Notes: generated from the sequence alone by a model not told the origin. DNA of 64,000 nt from Sphaerotilus sulfidivorans (GCF_013426975.1 NZ_JACCPY010000010.1:56900-120899); one strand, 5' to 3'; shown: positions 43,345 to 52,915, counted from the first letter of the stretch. Numbers and translations: made by a program.

Positions 43345-44361
43345 ATGCTGCCCCCACGCACGGAACTGGTCTGCACGACGGGTGCGGACTCTCCCCGCGG
43401 AGCGATCCCGATCGCGCGGATGCGCTCCGTCTACCGGCTCGACGAGGTCGAGCGGCGCCTTGGCAAGCTCGCCGGCAAGGAGCACGAGAACCTGCGTGCC
43501 ACCTACGAGCGCATGCTGGAAAAAGGCCCCGAACGCTTCCAGGTCAAGCCCGCCGGCCTGCCGGCGATGGCGCACCTCTACGAGGAGCTGCCCAACTTCC
43601 ATGCGGTGCTCGACGACGTGCGCCGCCAGATCGCGCTGTGCGAGGACAGCGGCGATGCGCTCGAGATCACGCCGATGCTGCTGCTGGGCCCGCCCGGCGT
43701 GGGCAAGACGCACTTCGCCAGGGCGCTGGCCGGGCTGCTGGGCACCGGAATGGGGATGGTGCCGATGAGCTCGCTGACCGCCGGCTGGGTGCTCTCGGGG
43801 GCCTCGAGCCAGTGGAAGGGCGCACGGCCCGGCAAGGTCTTCGAGACGCTGGTCGACGGCCAGTATGCCAACCCGGTCATTGTCATCGACGAGATCGACA
43901 AGGCCGGCGGCGAGCAGGCCTACGATCCGCTGGGCTCGCTCTACAGCCTGCTCGAGCACGACACCGCGCACAGCTTCACCGACGAGTTCGCCGAAGTCGC
44001 GATCGACGCCAGCCAGGTGATCTGGGTCGCCACCGCCAACGACGAGCGCACGATCCCCGAGCCGATCCTCAACCGGGTCAACGTGCACGAGATCGAGCGG
44101 CCGGACGCGGCCGCAGCCCGCCAGATCGCGCTCAGGCTGCACGCCTCGATCCGCGCCTCGCACGACTGGGGCCGGCGCTTCGACGAGACGCCCTCCGAGG
44201 CGGTGCTCGAGCGCTTCGCCGAGATGGCGCCGCGCGAGATGCGCCGCGCCTGGATGACCGCCTTCGGCAACGCCAAGCTGGCGCGGCGCACCACCATCCT
44301 GGTCGCCGACCTGCCCGAGGCCGGCGCAGGGCGGCGCTCGCCGATCGGCTTCGTGCACTGA
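43345..44361 (+). CDS. Stand-alone Lon-like AAA+ ATPase
   Basis: The 338-aa protein has a Walker A GPPGVGKT at residues 115-122, Walker B VIVIDE (178-183), a Lon-type loop region (SSLTAGWVLSGASSQWKGARPGKV), a sensor ATAND and an arginine-finger region ILNRVNVHEIERP. This matches the AAA module of Lon, but there is no N-terminal substrate domain and no Ser-Lys protease domain. It may be a chaperone-like remodeller or partner to another protease. AGGAG precedes the ATG at good spacing. It is convergent with the phosphatase gene (2-nt gap) and appears to be a single-gene unit. Confidence 0.82.
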   Translation: MLPPRTELVCTTGADSPRGAIPIARMRSVYRLDEVERRLGKLAGKEHENLRATYERMLEKGPERFQVKPAGLPAMAHLYEELPNFHAVLDDVRRQIALCEDSGDALEITPMLLLGPPGVGKTHFARALAGLLGTGMGMVPMSSLTAGWVLSGASSQWKGARPGKVFETLVDGQYANPVIVIDEIDKAGGEQAYDPLGSLYSLLEHDTAHSFTDEFAEVAIDASQVIWVATANDERTIPEPILNRVNVHEIERPDAAAARQIALRLHASIRASHDWGRRFDETPSEAVLERFAEMAPREMRRAWMTAFGNAKLARRTTILVADLPEAGAGRRSPIGFVH

Positions 44362-44363
44362 GT

Positions 44364-44972
44364 TCAGGGCGCCGGCCGGATCCGCCCCAGCAGCGGCAGG
44401 TCGGCGTCGCGCACGTTCAGCACCACCGCCTCCCCGGGAGCCGGAAAGACGCCGGTCAGCGCGGTGATGTTGACCTGGTGCGTGATCACCACCAGCACGC
44501 CCGGCCCTCGCCACTGCCGCAGCAGCTGCCGCGCGTCGGCCGTCCGGGCCTCGCGCCGCTGCGGCGTGCCGAAGAAGGAATCGAAGACTTCGGCCTCCTG
44601 CACCGGCTCGCCGAAGGCCAGGCGTGCGGTGTCGCGCGCCCGGCACCAGCGCGAACTGAGCACCCGGCCGACCCGGATGCCGCGCTCGCGGAAAGCCTGG
44701 CCGATGCGCCGCGCCTGATCGCGCCCGACCTCGTCGAGATTGCGCTGCGTCGTGCAGTCGTCGAGCCGGAAACCCGGCGGATCGCCGCCGCCCGGCGCCT
44801 CGGCATGACGCATCAGCACCGCCGCGCCGTCGTCCATCGCCAGCCAGATGTCGGCGTTCTCGGCCGGCCCGGCGGCCAGCGCCTGCGACAGCACGCCCGC
44901 CAGCAGCACGGCCACGCCGGCGCGCCAGGCCAGGACGATTCGCGCCCTTGCGCCGGGTGCGGCAGCCGTCAT
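44364..44972 (-). CDS. Exported histidine phosphatase family protein
   Basis: The 202-aa protein has an N-terminal membrane or signal segment (about 12-33) and a branch of the histidine phosphatase fold. The catalytic RHA lies in VLMRHAEAPG, the second Arg in SSRWCRARDTARLAFG, and the second His in VVITHQVNITALTG. An acidic DDCTTQRNLDEVGRDQARRIG block lies between. Substrate unknown. Its ATG overlaps the stop of the Crp/Fnr gene by four bases, so the two are co-translated. Confidence 0.83.
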   Translation of the reverse strand: MTAAAPGARARIVLAWRAGVAVLLAGVLSQALAAGPAENADIWLAMDDGAAVLMRHAEAPGGGDPPGFRLDDCTTQRNLDEVGRDQARRIGQAFRERGIRVGRVLSSRWCRARDTARLAFGEPVQEAEVFDSFFGTPQRREARTADARQLLRQWRGPGVLVVITHQVNITALTGVFPAPGEAVVLNVRDADLPLLGRIRPAP

Positions 44973-45712
44973 GTCGCCATCCTCTCCAGGCCGGCCCTGC
45001 GGCTGTCCGGCGCGTAGGTGCGCAGACCAGGCAGGTCCAGCACCCGCACGCCGCCGTACTCGATGCGGATGAGCTGCTGCGCCTGCAGCGTGCGCAGCGC
45101 CTCGTTGACCCGCTGGCGCGACAGGCCGACCAGATAGCCCAGCTCCTGCTGGGTGATGCGCAGCATCTCGCCGACCGCGGGGTACAGCACAGGATGGAAC
45201 AGCGCCGCCAGATTGCGCGCCACCCGCGAGTCGGGATCATGGATGCGGTCGATCTCGCGCGCCGCGATGAACTGGCCCAGCCGCTCGTTGAGCTGGTTCA
45301 CCACGAAGCGGTTGAACGGCAGACTGTGCGCGATCAGCTCATGGAAGACCTCGACCGGGATGCCGGCCACCACCGATCGGCGCAGCGCCTCGATGTTGTA
45401 GCGGTAGGCCTCGCACTTGAGCAGCGTGCCCTCGCCGAACCAGGCCCCGGGCGGCACGCCGGTGAAGGTCAGCGGCGCGCCGCCATCGCCCGCATCGCTG
45501 CTCATCTTCAGCAGGCCGTCGACCACCCCGAACCAGTAGACCGCCGGCCGACCGGTGCGGCACAGCACCTCGCCGGGCTCGGCCTGCACCACCCGCATCG
45601 CGCCGGCCGCCAGCCGTCGGTGCGAGGACGACAGCGTGCCCAGCCAGAGAATGCCGTCCAGCTCCGCCGCAGAGGGAAGGCGAGAGCGCTCGCGCAGCGT
45701 CATCAGGCTCAT
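44969..45712 (-). CDS. Crp/Fnr family transcriptional regulator
   Basis: The 247-aa protein has a cyclic-nucleotide-binding-like domain (about 30-130; VYWFGVVDGLLKM...GAWFGEGTLL) and a helix-turn-helix of the Crp type (EMLRITQQELGYLVGLSRQRVNEALRTLQAQQLIRIEYGGVRV). The cysteine pattern of Fnr is absent. It is divergent from the acyl-CoA synthetase-ABC transporter operon, and a 27-bp inverted repeat lies between them. Control of that operon is the obvious hypothesis. Confidence 0.88.
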   Translation of the reverse strand: MSLMTLRERSRLPSAAELDGILWLGTLSSSHRRLAAGAMRVVQAEPGEVLCRTGRPAVYWFGVVDGLLKMSSDAGDGGAPLTFTGVPPGAWFGEGTLLKCEAYRYNIEALRRSVVAGIPVEVFHELIAHSLPFNRFVVNQLNERLGQFIAAREIDRIHDPDSRVARNLAALFHPVLYPAVGEMLRITQQELGYLVGLSRQRVNEALRTLQAQQLIRIEYGGVRVLDLPGLRTYAPDSRRAGLERMAT

Positions 45713-45760
45713 CGGGATGCCTCCAGATCGGGAAACTCCGCTTGGGAGAGTCCCTAGGAT

Positions 45761-45787
45761 TGTCGTCAGGCTGACATCCTGACGTCA
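45761..45787. promoter_or_regulatory. Operator-like inverted repeat between the Crp/Fnr gene and the ligase-ABC operon
   Basis: TGTCGTCAGG (45761-45770) and CCTGACGTCA (45778-45787) pair with one mismatch across a seven-base centre. A smaller perfect GTCAG-G-CTGAC palindrome is nested inside. The site is 49 nt from the Crp/Fnr start and 97 nt from the ligase start, a natural place for a shared regulator. Confidence 0.5.
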
Positions 45788-45883
45788 AACCCGGACTTAC
45801 CATGCCTCACGGACAACAAGACGGATCCGCCGCCCGGCACCGATCCGCATCCCACCCGACAACGAGGACGAGGAGACGCCAAG

Positions 45884-47830
45884 GTGAGCTCGACCTTTCC
45901 GCGCCTGCTGCTGGAACATGCCCGGCAGCGCCCCGATGCAGACGCCATCCGGGAGAAGGAATACGGCATCTGGCAGACCCGCAGCTGGCGCCGGCTGGCT
46001 GACGAGGTCGCCCGCATGGCCGCCGGCCTGGCCGCGGCCGGCCTGCAGCGCGGCCAGCATCTGGTGGTGGTCGGCGACAACCGGCCGCGACTGACGATGG
46101 CCATGCTGGCCGCGCAGTGCCTGGGCGCCATTCCGGTGCCGCTCTACCAGGATGCGACCGGCGCCGAATATGTCTTCCCGCTGAACAATGCCGAGGTCGG
46201 CTTCGCGGTGGTCGAGGACCAGGAGCAGGTCGACAAGCTGCTCGAGGCCCGCGAGCAGTGCCCGCAGCTGGCGCGCATCTGGTACGACGATCCGCGCGGC
46301 CTGCGCAAGTACGACGAGCCCGGCCTGGCCTCGATCGACACGCTGCTGGCCGAGGGCGAGGCCTGGGCGGCCCGCCATGCGGGCTTCTTCGATCGGGCGG
46401 TCGAGGCGGTGCAGCCCGGCGATGTCGCGGCGATGTTCTTCACCTCCGGCACCACCGGCAATCCGAAGGGCGTGGTGCACACCCACCGCTCGCTGATCGA
46501 CCGCGCGCAGGCCGGCGCGAAGTTCGACCGCCTCACCGCCGCCGAGGAGGTGCTGGCCTACCTGCCGCCGGCCTGGATCGGCCAGAACATCTTCAGCTAC
46601 GCGCAGTGGCTGGCCTGCGGCTATGTCGTCAACTGCCCGGAATCGGCCGCCACCGTCACGATCGACCTGAAGGAGATCGGCCCGACCTACTACTTCGCGC
46701 CGCCGCGGGTCTTCGAGGGCCTGCTGACCAGCGTGACGATCCGCATGGAGGATGCCGGGGCGCTGAAGAAGAATCTCTTCAAGACCTTCATGGACCATGC
46801 GCGCCGGGTCGGCCCGGACCTGATGGACGGCAAGCCGGTCGGCTTCATGGACAGGCTGAAGTACCGCCTGGGCGATCTGTGCATCTACGGCCCGCTGCGC
46901 AACACGCTGGGCCTGAGCCGGGTGCGGGTGGCCTACACCGCCGGCGAGGCGATCGGCCCGGACCTGTTCACCTTCTACCGCTCGATCGGCATCAACCTGA
47001 AGCAGCTCTACGGCTCGACCGAGACCGCCGTCTTCGTCTGCCTGCAGCCCGACCACGAGGCGCGCGCCGACACGGTGGGCGTGCCCTGCGACGGCGTCGA
47101 GATCCGCCTGGCCGAATCCGGCGAGATCATGATCAAGTCGCCGGGGCTGCTGAAGGAGTACTACAAGAACCCCAAGGCGACCGAGGAGGTGCTGACCAGG
47201 GACGGCTGGTACCACAGCGGCGACGCCGGCTTCATCGACGCCACCGGCCACCTGAAGATCATCGACCGCGCCAAGGATGTCGGCCGCATCCGGGGCGGCG
47301 TGCACGACGGCGCGATGTTCGCCCCGAAGTACGTCGAGAACAAGCTGAAGTTCTATCCCTTCATCAAGGAGGCGGTGGCCTTCGGCGACGGCCGCGACCG
47401 GGTCTGCGCCTTCATCAACCTCGACATGGAGGCCGCGGGCAACTGGGCCGAGCGGCGCAACCTGCCCTACGCCGGCTACACCGACCTGGCCGGCAAGCCC
47501 GAGGTGCTCGCGCTGATGCGCGAGTGCGTCGAGAAGACCAATGCCGACCTGGCGCAGGACGAGATGCTCGCCGGCAGCCAGATCCATCGCTTCCTGGTGC
47601 TGCACAAGGAACTCGACGCCGACGACGGCGAGATGACCCGCACCCGCAAGGTCAAGCGCGGCGCCATCGCCGACAAGTACCGGGTGCTGATCGACGCGAT
47701 GTACGACGGCCGCTCCGAGCAGTTCATCGAGACGGCGGTCAAGTTCGAGGACGGCCGCAGCGGCAGCGTCTCGGCGACGCTGAAGATCATCGACGCGAAG
47801 ACCTTTCCCGCGGTCCGGAGGGCGGCATGA
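45884..47830 (+). CDS. AMP-dependent acyl-CoA synthetase (long-chain type)
   Basis: The 648-aa adenylate-forming enzyme has the P-loop motif FFTSGTTGNPKGVVHTH, the A5 motif LYGSTETA, and YHSGDAGFIDATGHLKIIDR. It belongs with the large FadD/AMP-binding group that activates carboxylic acids to CoA thioesters. A GTG at 45884, preceded by GAGGAG, is the start. Its stop overlaps the livG-like ATG, so it is translationally coupled to the transporter. Activation of the acid imported by the transporter is the likely role; the substrate is unknown. Confidence 0.88.
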   Translation: MSSTFPRLLLEHARQRPDADAIREKEYGIWQTRSWRRLADEVARMAAGLAAAGLQRGQHLVVVGDNRPRLTMAMLAAQCLGAIPVPLYQDATGAEYVFPLNNAEVGFAVVEDQEQVDKLLEAREQCPQLARIWYDDPRGLRKYDEPGLASIDTLLAEGEAWAARHAGFFDRAVEAVQPGDVAAMFFTSGTTGNPKGVVHTHRSLIDRAQAGAKFDRLTAAEEVLAYLPPAWIGQNIFSYAQWLACGYVVNCPESAATVTIDLKEIGPTYYFAPPRVFEGLLTSVTIRMEDAGALKKNLFKTFMDHARRVGPDLMDGKPVGFMDRLKYRLGDLCIYGPLRNTLGLSRVRVAYTAGEAIGPDLFTFYRSIGINLKQLYGSTETAVFVCLQPDHEARADTVGVPCDGVEIRLAESGEIMIKSPGLLKEYYKNPKATEEVLTRDGWYHSGDAGFIDATGHLKIIDRAKDVGRIRGGVHDGAMFAPKYVENKLKFYPFIKEAVAFGDGRDRVCAFINLDMEAAGNWAERRNLPYAGYTDLAGKPEVLALMRECVEKTNADLAQDEMLAGSQIHRFLVLHKELDADDGEMTRTRKVKRGAIADKYRVLIDAMYDGRSEQFIETAVKFEDGRSGSVSATLKIIDAKTFPAVRRAA

Positions 47831-48630
47831 GCAACAGCCACGACAGCAGCGGCAAGAAGATCGGCGACGTCATCCTGGACGTGGCCAACATCTCCCTGCG
47901 CTTCGGCGGCGTCAAGGCGCTGACCGACATCAGCTTCAATGTGCGCGAGCACGAGATCCGCTCGATCATCGGCCCGAACGGCGCCGGCAAAAGCTCGATG
48001 CTGAACTGCATCAACGGCGTCTACGCGCCGCAGGAGGGGCAGATCACCTTCCGCGGCCAGCGCTTCAGCCACATGAACCGCCGGCAGGTCGCCGAGATGG
48101 GGCTGGCGCGCACCTTCCAGAACCTGGCGCTGTTCAAGGGCATGAGCGTGATCGACAACATCATGACCGGGCGCAACATGAAGATGAAGAGCAACCTCTT
48201 CCTTCAGGCGCTGCGCTGGGGCCCGGCCGAGCGCGAAGAGTCGGCGCACCGCGAGCATGTCGAGCACATCATCGACTTCCTCGAGATCCAGGCCTTCCGC
48301 AAGACGCCTGTGGGCCGGCTGCCCTACGGCCTGCAGAAGCGGGTCGACCTGGGCCGGGCCCTGGCGATGGAGCCGCAGGTGCTGCTGCTCGACGAGCCGA
48401 TGGCCGGCATGAACGTCGAGGAGAAGCAGGACATGTGCCGCTTCATCCTCGACGTCAACGAGGAGTTCGGCACCACGATCGTGCTGATCGAGCATGACAT
48501 GGGCGTGGTGATGGACATCTCCGACCGCGTCGTCGTGCTCGACTACGGCAAGAAGATCGGCGACGGCACGCCCGACGAGGTGCGCAGCAACGAGGACGTC
48601 ATCAGCGCGTACCTCGGCACCAGCCACTGA
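47827..48630 (+). CDS. livG: Branched-chain-type ABC transporter ATPase (LivG family)
   Basis: The 267-aa ATPase has Walker A GPNGAGKSS, an LPYGLQKRVDLGRAL signature in place of LSGGQ, Walker B VLLLDEPMAGMN and the switch region LIEHDMGVV. The family feature ARTFQNLALF is present. Together with the LivF-like protein it energises the LivHM permease. The ATG overlaps the ligase stop by four bases. The degenerate signature motif is normal for LivG-type proteins. Confidence 0.9.
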   Translation: MSNSHDSSGKKIGDVILDVANISLRFGGVKALTDISFNVREHEIRSIIGPNGAGKSSMLNCINGVYAPQEGQITFRGQRFSHMNRRQVAEMGLARTFQNLALFKGMSVIDNIMTGRNMKMKSNLFLQALRWGPAEREESAHREHVEHIIDFLEIQAFRKTPVGRLPYGLQKRVDLGRALAMEPQVLLLDEPMAGMNVEEKQDMCRFILDVNEEFGTTIVLIEHDMGVVMDISDRVVVLDYGKKIGDGTPDEVRSNEDVISAYLGTSH

Positions 48631-48650
48631 ACCGCAGGGAGACACGCAAC

Positions 48651-49580
48651 ATGGGATTCTTCCTCGAGACCCTGATCGGCGGCCTGATGACGGGCATGCT
48701 GTATTCGCTGATCGCGCTCGGCTTCGTGCTGATCTTCAAGGCCTCCGGCGTCTTCAACTTCGCGCAGGGCGCGATGGTGCTGCTGGCCGCGCTGGCGATG
48801 GCGCGCTTCTCCGAATGGATCCCGGCCGGCCTGGGCATCGAGAGCAAGACGCTGGGCAACATCCTGGCCTTCGTCGCCGCGATGGCGGTGATGGTCGGCG
48901 TGGCCTGGGTGATCGAGCGCTGGGTGCTGGGCAAGCTGGTCAACCAGGAGGGCATCACGCTCTTGATGGCCACGCTGGGCGTGACCTACTTTCTCGACGG
49001 CGCCGGCCAGACGATCTTCGGCTCGGACATCTACAAGATCGACGTCGGTCTGCCCAAGGACCCGATCTTCCTGCTGGAGAACGTCTTCCAGGGCGGCATC
49101 CTGGTCGGCCAGGAGGATCTGTATGCGGCGCTGATCGCCGCCTCGATGGTGGCGGTCCTGGCGGCCTTCTTCCAGTACACCGCCACCGGCCGCGCGCTGC
49201 GTGCGGTGGCCGACGACCACCAGGCCGCGCAGTCCATCGGCATTCCGCTCAACCGCATCTGGGTGATCGTCTGGTCGGTGGCGGGCTTCGTGGCGCTGGT
49301 GGCCGGGATCATCTGGGGCAGCAAGCTGGGCGTGCAGTTCTCGCTGTCGCTGGTGGCGCTGAAGGCGCTGCCGGTGGTGATCCTGGGCGGCCTGACCTCG
49401 GTGCCGGGCGCGATCATCGGCGGGCTGATCATCGGCGTGGGCGAGAAGCTCTCGGAGGTCTACATCGGCTCGATGGTGGGCGGCGGCATCGAGATCTGGT
49501 TCGCCTATGCGCTGGCGCTGATCTTCCTGCTGGTGCGTCCGCAGGGCCTGTTCGGCGAAAAGATCATCGACCGCGTCTGA
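48651..49580 (+). CDS. livH: Branched-chain-type ABC transporter permease (LivH family)
   Basis: The 309-aa polytopic membrane protein has about eight hydrophobic segments. It shows the family motifs GLMTGMLYSLIALGFVLIF, GVFNFAQGAMVLL and RAVADDHQAAQSIGIPLNRIW, the last being the coupling-helix region facing the ATPase. It pairs with LivM. It starts 20 nt after the LivG gene with AGGGAGA in front. Confidence 0.92.
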   Translation: MGFFLETLIGGLMTGMLYSLIALGFVLIFKASGVFNFAQGAMVLLAALAMARFSEWIPAGLGIESKTLGNILAFVAAMAVMVGVAWVIERWVLGKLVNQEGITLLMATLGVTYFLDGAGQTIFGSDIYKIDVGLPKDPIFLLENVFQGGILVGQEDLYAALIAASMVAVLAAFFQYTATGRALRAVADDHQAAQSIGIPLNRIWVIVWSVAGFVALVAGIIWGSKLGVQFSLSLVALKALPVVILGGLTSVPGAIIGGLIIGVGEKLSEVYIGSMVGGGIEIWFAYALALIFLLVRPQGLFGEKIIDRV

Positions 49581-49604
49581 GTCCGAGTCTGAGGAGACAC
49601 CCCC

Positions 49605-50669
49605 ATGCTTTACCGTGAGAACGGCCAGTTCAAGACCAGCTACGCCTCGGACCAGCAGATCTTCCCGATCGCGCAGGACCGGCTGGGCATCCTGCTGCTC
49701 GTCGCCTTCGCGGCGGTGGTGGTGCCGATGGTGGCGTCGGAGTACATCTTCCGCGCCATCCTGATCCCCTTCCTGATCCTGTCGCTGGCGGCGCTGGGGC
49801 TCAACATCCTGGTGGGCTACTGCGGCCAGATCTCGCTGGGGACCGGCGGCTTCATGGCGGTCGGCGCCTACGCGGCCTACAACTTCTTCGTGCGCATCGA
49901 GGGCATGCCGGTGGTCCCGGCGCTGCTGCTGGGCGGGGTCTGCGCGACGGTGGTGGGCGTGCTGTTCGGCATTCCGTCGCTGCGCATCAAGGGCCTATAC
50001 CTGGCGGTGGCGACGCTGGCGGCGCAGTTCTTCATCGACTGGAGCTTCCTGCGCATCAAGTGGTTCACCAATGACTCGGCCTCCGGCTCGGTGAGCGTCT
50101 CGGGCCTGCAGGTGCTGGGTCTGCCGATCGACACGCCGGCGGCGAAATACCTGTTCTGCCTGGCCTTCCTGTGCGTGTTCGGCCTGATGGCCAAGAACCT
50201 GGTGCGTGGCAATGTCGGGCGCGAGTGGATGGCGATGCGCGACATGGACGTGGCCGCCTCCGTCATCGGCATCCGTCCGGTCCAGGCCAAGCTGAGCGCC
50301 TTCGCGGTGTCGAGCTTCATCGTCGGCGTGGCCGGCGGCCTGTGGGGCTTCGTGCACCTGGGCTCGTGGGAGCCGGCGGCGTTCTCGATCGACCGCTCCT
50401 TCCAGCTGCTGTTCATGATCATCATCGGCGGCCTGGGCTCGATCATGGGCAGCTTCTTCGGCGCGGCCTTCATCGTGATCCTGCCGATCCTGCTCAACCA
50501 GATCCCGGCCTGGCTGGGCGTGCCGATCTCCACCGCGACCGCCTCGCACCTGGAATACATGATCTTCGGTGCGCTGATCGTCTTCTTCCTGATCGTCGAG
50601 CCGCACGGCCTGGCCCGGCTGTGGTCGATCGCCAAGGAGAAGCTGCGCCTGTGGCCCTTCCCGCACTGA
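49605..50669 (+). CDS. livM: Branched-chain-type ABC transporter permease (LivM family)
   Basis: The 354-aa membrane protein has the LivM motifs LSLAALGLNILVGYCGQISLGTGGFMAVGAYAAYNFF and GIPSLRIKGLYLAVATLAAQFFIDW. The coupling-loop region AMRDMDVAASVIGIRP is also present. It is the second permease of the transporter and starts 24 nt after livH. Confidence 0.92.
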   Translation: MLYRENGQFKTSYASDQQIFPIAQDRLGILLLVAFAAVVVPMVASEYIFRAILIPFLILSLAALGLNILVGYCGQISLGTGGFMAVGAYAAYNFFVRIEGMPVVPALLLGGVCATVVGVLFGIPSLRIKGLYLAVATLAAQFFIDWSFLRIKWFTNDSASGSVSVSGLQVLGLPIDTPAAKYLFCLAFLCVFGLMAKNLVRGNVGREWMAMRDMDVAASVIGIRPVQAKLSAFAVSSFIVGVAGGLWGFVHLGSWEPAAFSIDRSFQLLFMIIIGGLGSIMGSFFGAAFIVILPILLNQIPAWLGVPISTATASHLEYMIFGALIVFFLIVEPHGLARLWSIAKEKLRLWPFPH

Positions 50670-50734
50670 ATCGCGTCCGTCCCGTCCCCCGCCCCACCGC
50701 ATGTTTCCTCACTCCCGCTGACCCGGAGGTTCCC

Positions 50735-52063
50735 ATGAAGCTGAAGTCGCTCGCCCTTGCCGCCTCGATCGTCGCCGCCGTCGCCGGCGCGACCACCGCA
50801 CCGGCCGCGTTCGCGCAGGCCAAGGAGCAGTTCTTCCCGGTGCTGGTCTACCGCACCGGCCCGTACGCCCCCAATGGCGTGCCCTTCGCCAACGGCTATG
50901 TGGACTACCTGAAGCTGGTCAATGCCAACGGCGGCCTCAACGGCGTGAAGATCTCCTTCGAGGAATGCGAGACCGGCTACGCCACCGACCGCGGCGTCGA
51001 GTGCTACGAACGCCTGAAGAGCAAGGGCGCGACCGTGTTCCAGCCGCTGTCCACCGGCATCACCTTCGCGCTGACCGAGAAGGCACCGGTCGACAAGATC
51101 CCGCTGATCACCGCCGGCTACGGCCGCTCGGAGTCGGCCGACGGCGGCGTGTTCAAGTGGAACTTCCCGCTGCTGGGCACCTACTGGATCAACGCCGACG
51201 CGCTGGTGCAGCATGTCGGCAAGAAGGAAGGCGGCCTCGACAAGCTCAAGGGCAAGAAGATCGCGCTCGTCTACCACGACTCGCCCTTCGGCAAGGAGCC
51301 GATCCCGGTGCTGCAGGAACGCGCCAAGATGCACGGCTTCGAGCTGCAGATGCTGCCGGTGACCGCGCCGGGCGTCGAGCAGAAGTCGACCTGGCTGCAG
51401 ATCCGCCAGAGCCGCCCGGACTATGTCTTCCTGTGGGGCTGGGGCGTGATGAACTCCACCGCGCTGAAGGAGGCGGTGGCCACCGGCTATCCGCGCGAGA
51501 AGATGTACGGCGTGTGGTGGGCCGGCGCCGAGCCCGATGTCAAGGACGTCGGCGAGGCCGCCAAGGGCTACAACGCCGCGGCCATGCAGCACGGCGCGCA
51601 GCCCGATGCCAAGGTGGTGCAGGACATCCTGGCCAAGCTGCATGGCAAGGGCCAGGGCACCGGCCCGAAGGAGGAGGTCGGCTCGGTGCTCTACATGCGC
51701 GGCATGATCTCGGCGATGCTGGGCGTCGAGGGCGTCAAGCGCGCCCAGGAGCGCTTCGGCAAGGGCAAGGTCATGAGCGGCGAGCAGGTCCGCTGGGGTC
51801 TGGAGAACCTCGCGCTCGACCAGAAGAAGCTCGACGGCCTGGGCTTCGCCGGCGTCATGCGACCGGTCTCGACCAGCTGTCAGGACCATGTCGGCGCCGG
51901 CTGGGTCCGGGTGCACACCTGGGACGGCAAGAAATGGGGCTTCACCTCCGACTGGCTGCAGGCCGACGACATGATCCTCAAGCCGATGGTCAAGGCCGCG
52001 GCCGACAAGTACGCCGCCGAGAAGAAGCTCGAGCGCCGCAAGCCCGAGGACTGCCAGTCCTGA
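50735..52063 (+). CDS. livK: ABC transporter substrate-binding protein (Peripla_BP_6/LivK type)
   Basis: The 442-aa exported protein has a signal peptide (residues 1-28, ending AFAQA) and a two-lobed binding fold with YRTGPYAPNGVPFANGYVDYLKLVNANGGLNG. It is longer than classic LivK, as is usual for this group that binds organic and aromatic acids or urea-like solutes. CCGGAGG lies before the ATG. Its place between permease and second ATPase and beside two CoA ligases argues for a carboxylic-acid substrate rather than an amino acid. Confidence 0.88.
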   Translation: MKLKSLALAASIVAAVAGATTAPAAFAQAKEQFFPVLVYRTGPYAPNGVPFANGYVDYLKLVNANGGLNGVKISFEECETGYATDRGVECYERLKSKGATVFQPLSTGITFALTEKAPVDKIPLITAGYGRSESADGGVFKWNFPLLGTYWINADALVQHVGKKEGGLDKLKGKKIALVYHDSPFGKEPIPVLQERAKMHGFELQMLPVTAPGVEQKSTWLQIRQSRPDYVFLWGWGVMNSTALKEAVATGYPREKMYGVWWAGAEPDVKDVGEAAKGYNAAAMQHGAQPDAKVVQDILAKLHGKGQGTGPKEEVGSVLYMRGMISAMLGVEGVKRAQERFGKGKVMSGEQVRWGLENLALDQKKLDGLGFAGVMRPVSTSCQDHVGAGWVRVHTWDGKKWGFTSDWLQADDMILKPMVKAAADKYAAEKKLERRKPEDCQS

Positions 52064-52102
52064 TCGCCCTCGCCTGATCCCCCACCCCAGCGGACACGCC
52101 CC

Positions 52103-52915
52103 ATGAGCACTCCGAACATCCTCCTGAACGTCAACGGCATCGAGGTGATCTACAACCATGTGATCCTGGTGCTCAAGGGCGTGTCGCTGCAGGTGCCCGA
52201 AGGCCGGGTCGTCGCGCTGCTCGGCGGCAACGGCGCGGGCAAGACGACGACGCTGCGCGCGGTCAGCAACCTGCTCGCCGGCGAGCGCGGCGAGGTCACC
52301 AAGGGCTCGATCGAGCTGCGCGGCGAGCGCATCGAGAAGCTCTCGACCTCCGACATGGTCAACCGCGGCGTGGTGCAGGTCATGGAAGGCCGGCACTGCT
52401 TCGCGCATCTGACCATCGAGGAGAACCTGATGACCGGCGCCTACACCCGCCGGGACGGCAAGGCGGCGGTGGCCGAGACGCTGGAGAAGGTCTACAACTA
52501 CTTTCCCCGGCTCAAGACCCGCCGCACCAGCCAGGCCGCCTACACCTCCGGCGGCGAGCAGCAGATGTGCGCGATCGGCCGCGCGCTGATGGCCAACCCG
52601 AAGATGGTGCTGCTCGACGAGCCCTCGATGGGCCTGGCGCCGCAGATCGTCGAAGAGGTGTTCGAGATCGTGAAGGATCTGAACACCAAGGAGCGCGTGA
52701 CCTTCCTGCTGGCCGAGCAGAACACCAACATCGCGCTGCGCTACTCGGACTACGGCTACATCCTCGAAAACGGCCGCATCGTGATGGACGGCGAGGCCCG
52801 GGCGCTGCGCGAGAACGAGGATGTCAAGGAGTTCTACCTCGGCATGGGCGGCGGCGACCGCAAGAGCTTCAAGGACGTCAAGAGCTACAAGCGCCGCAAG
52901 CGCTGGCTGGCCTGA
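52103..52915 (+). CDS. livF: Branched-chain-type ABC transporter ATPase (LivF family)
   Basis: The 270-aa ATPase has Walker A GGNGAGKTT, Walker B VLLLDEPSMGLAP and the D-loop/His-switch region LLAEQNTNIALRYSDYGYILENG. The family's signature block is present (SGGEQQMCAIGRALM). It is the partner of the LivG-type ATPase. The last 20 residues are Lys/Arg-rich (SFKDVKSYKRRKRWLA), a short basic extension. Confidence 0.92.
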   Translation: MSTPNILLNVNGIEVIYNHVILVLKGVSLQVPEGRVVALLGGNGAGKTTTLRAVSNLLAGERGEVTKGSIELRGERIEKLSTSDMVNRGVVQVMEGRHCFAHLTIEENLMTGAYTRRDGKAAVAETLEKVYNYFPRLKTRRTSQAAYTSGGEQQMCAIGRALMANPKMVLLDEPSMGLAPQIVEEVFEIVKDLNTKERVTFLLAEQNTNIALRYSDYGYILENGRIVMDGEARALRENEDVKEFYLGMGGGDRKSFKDVKSYKRRKRWLA

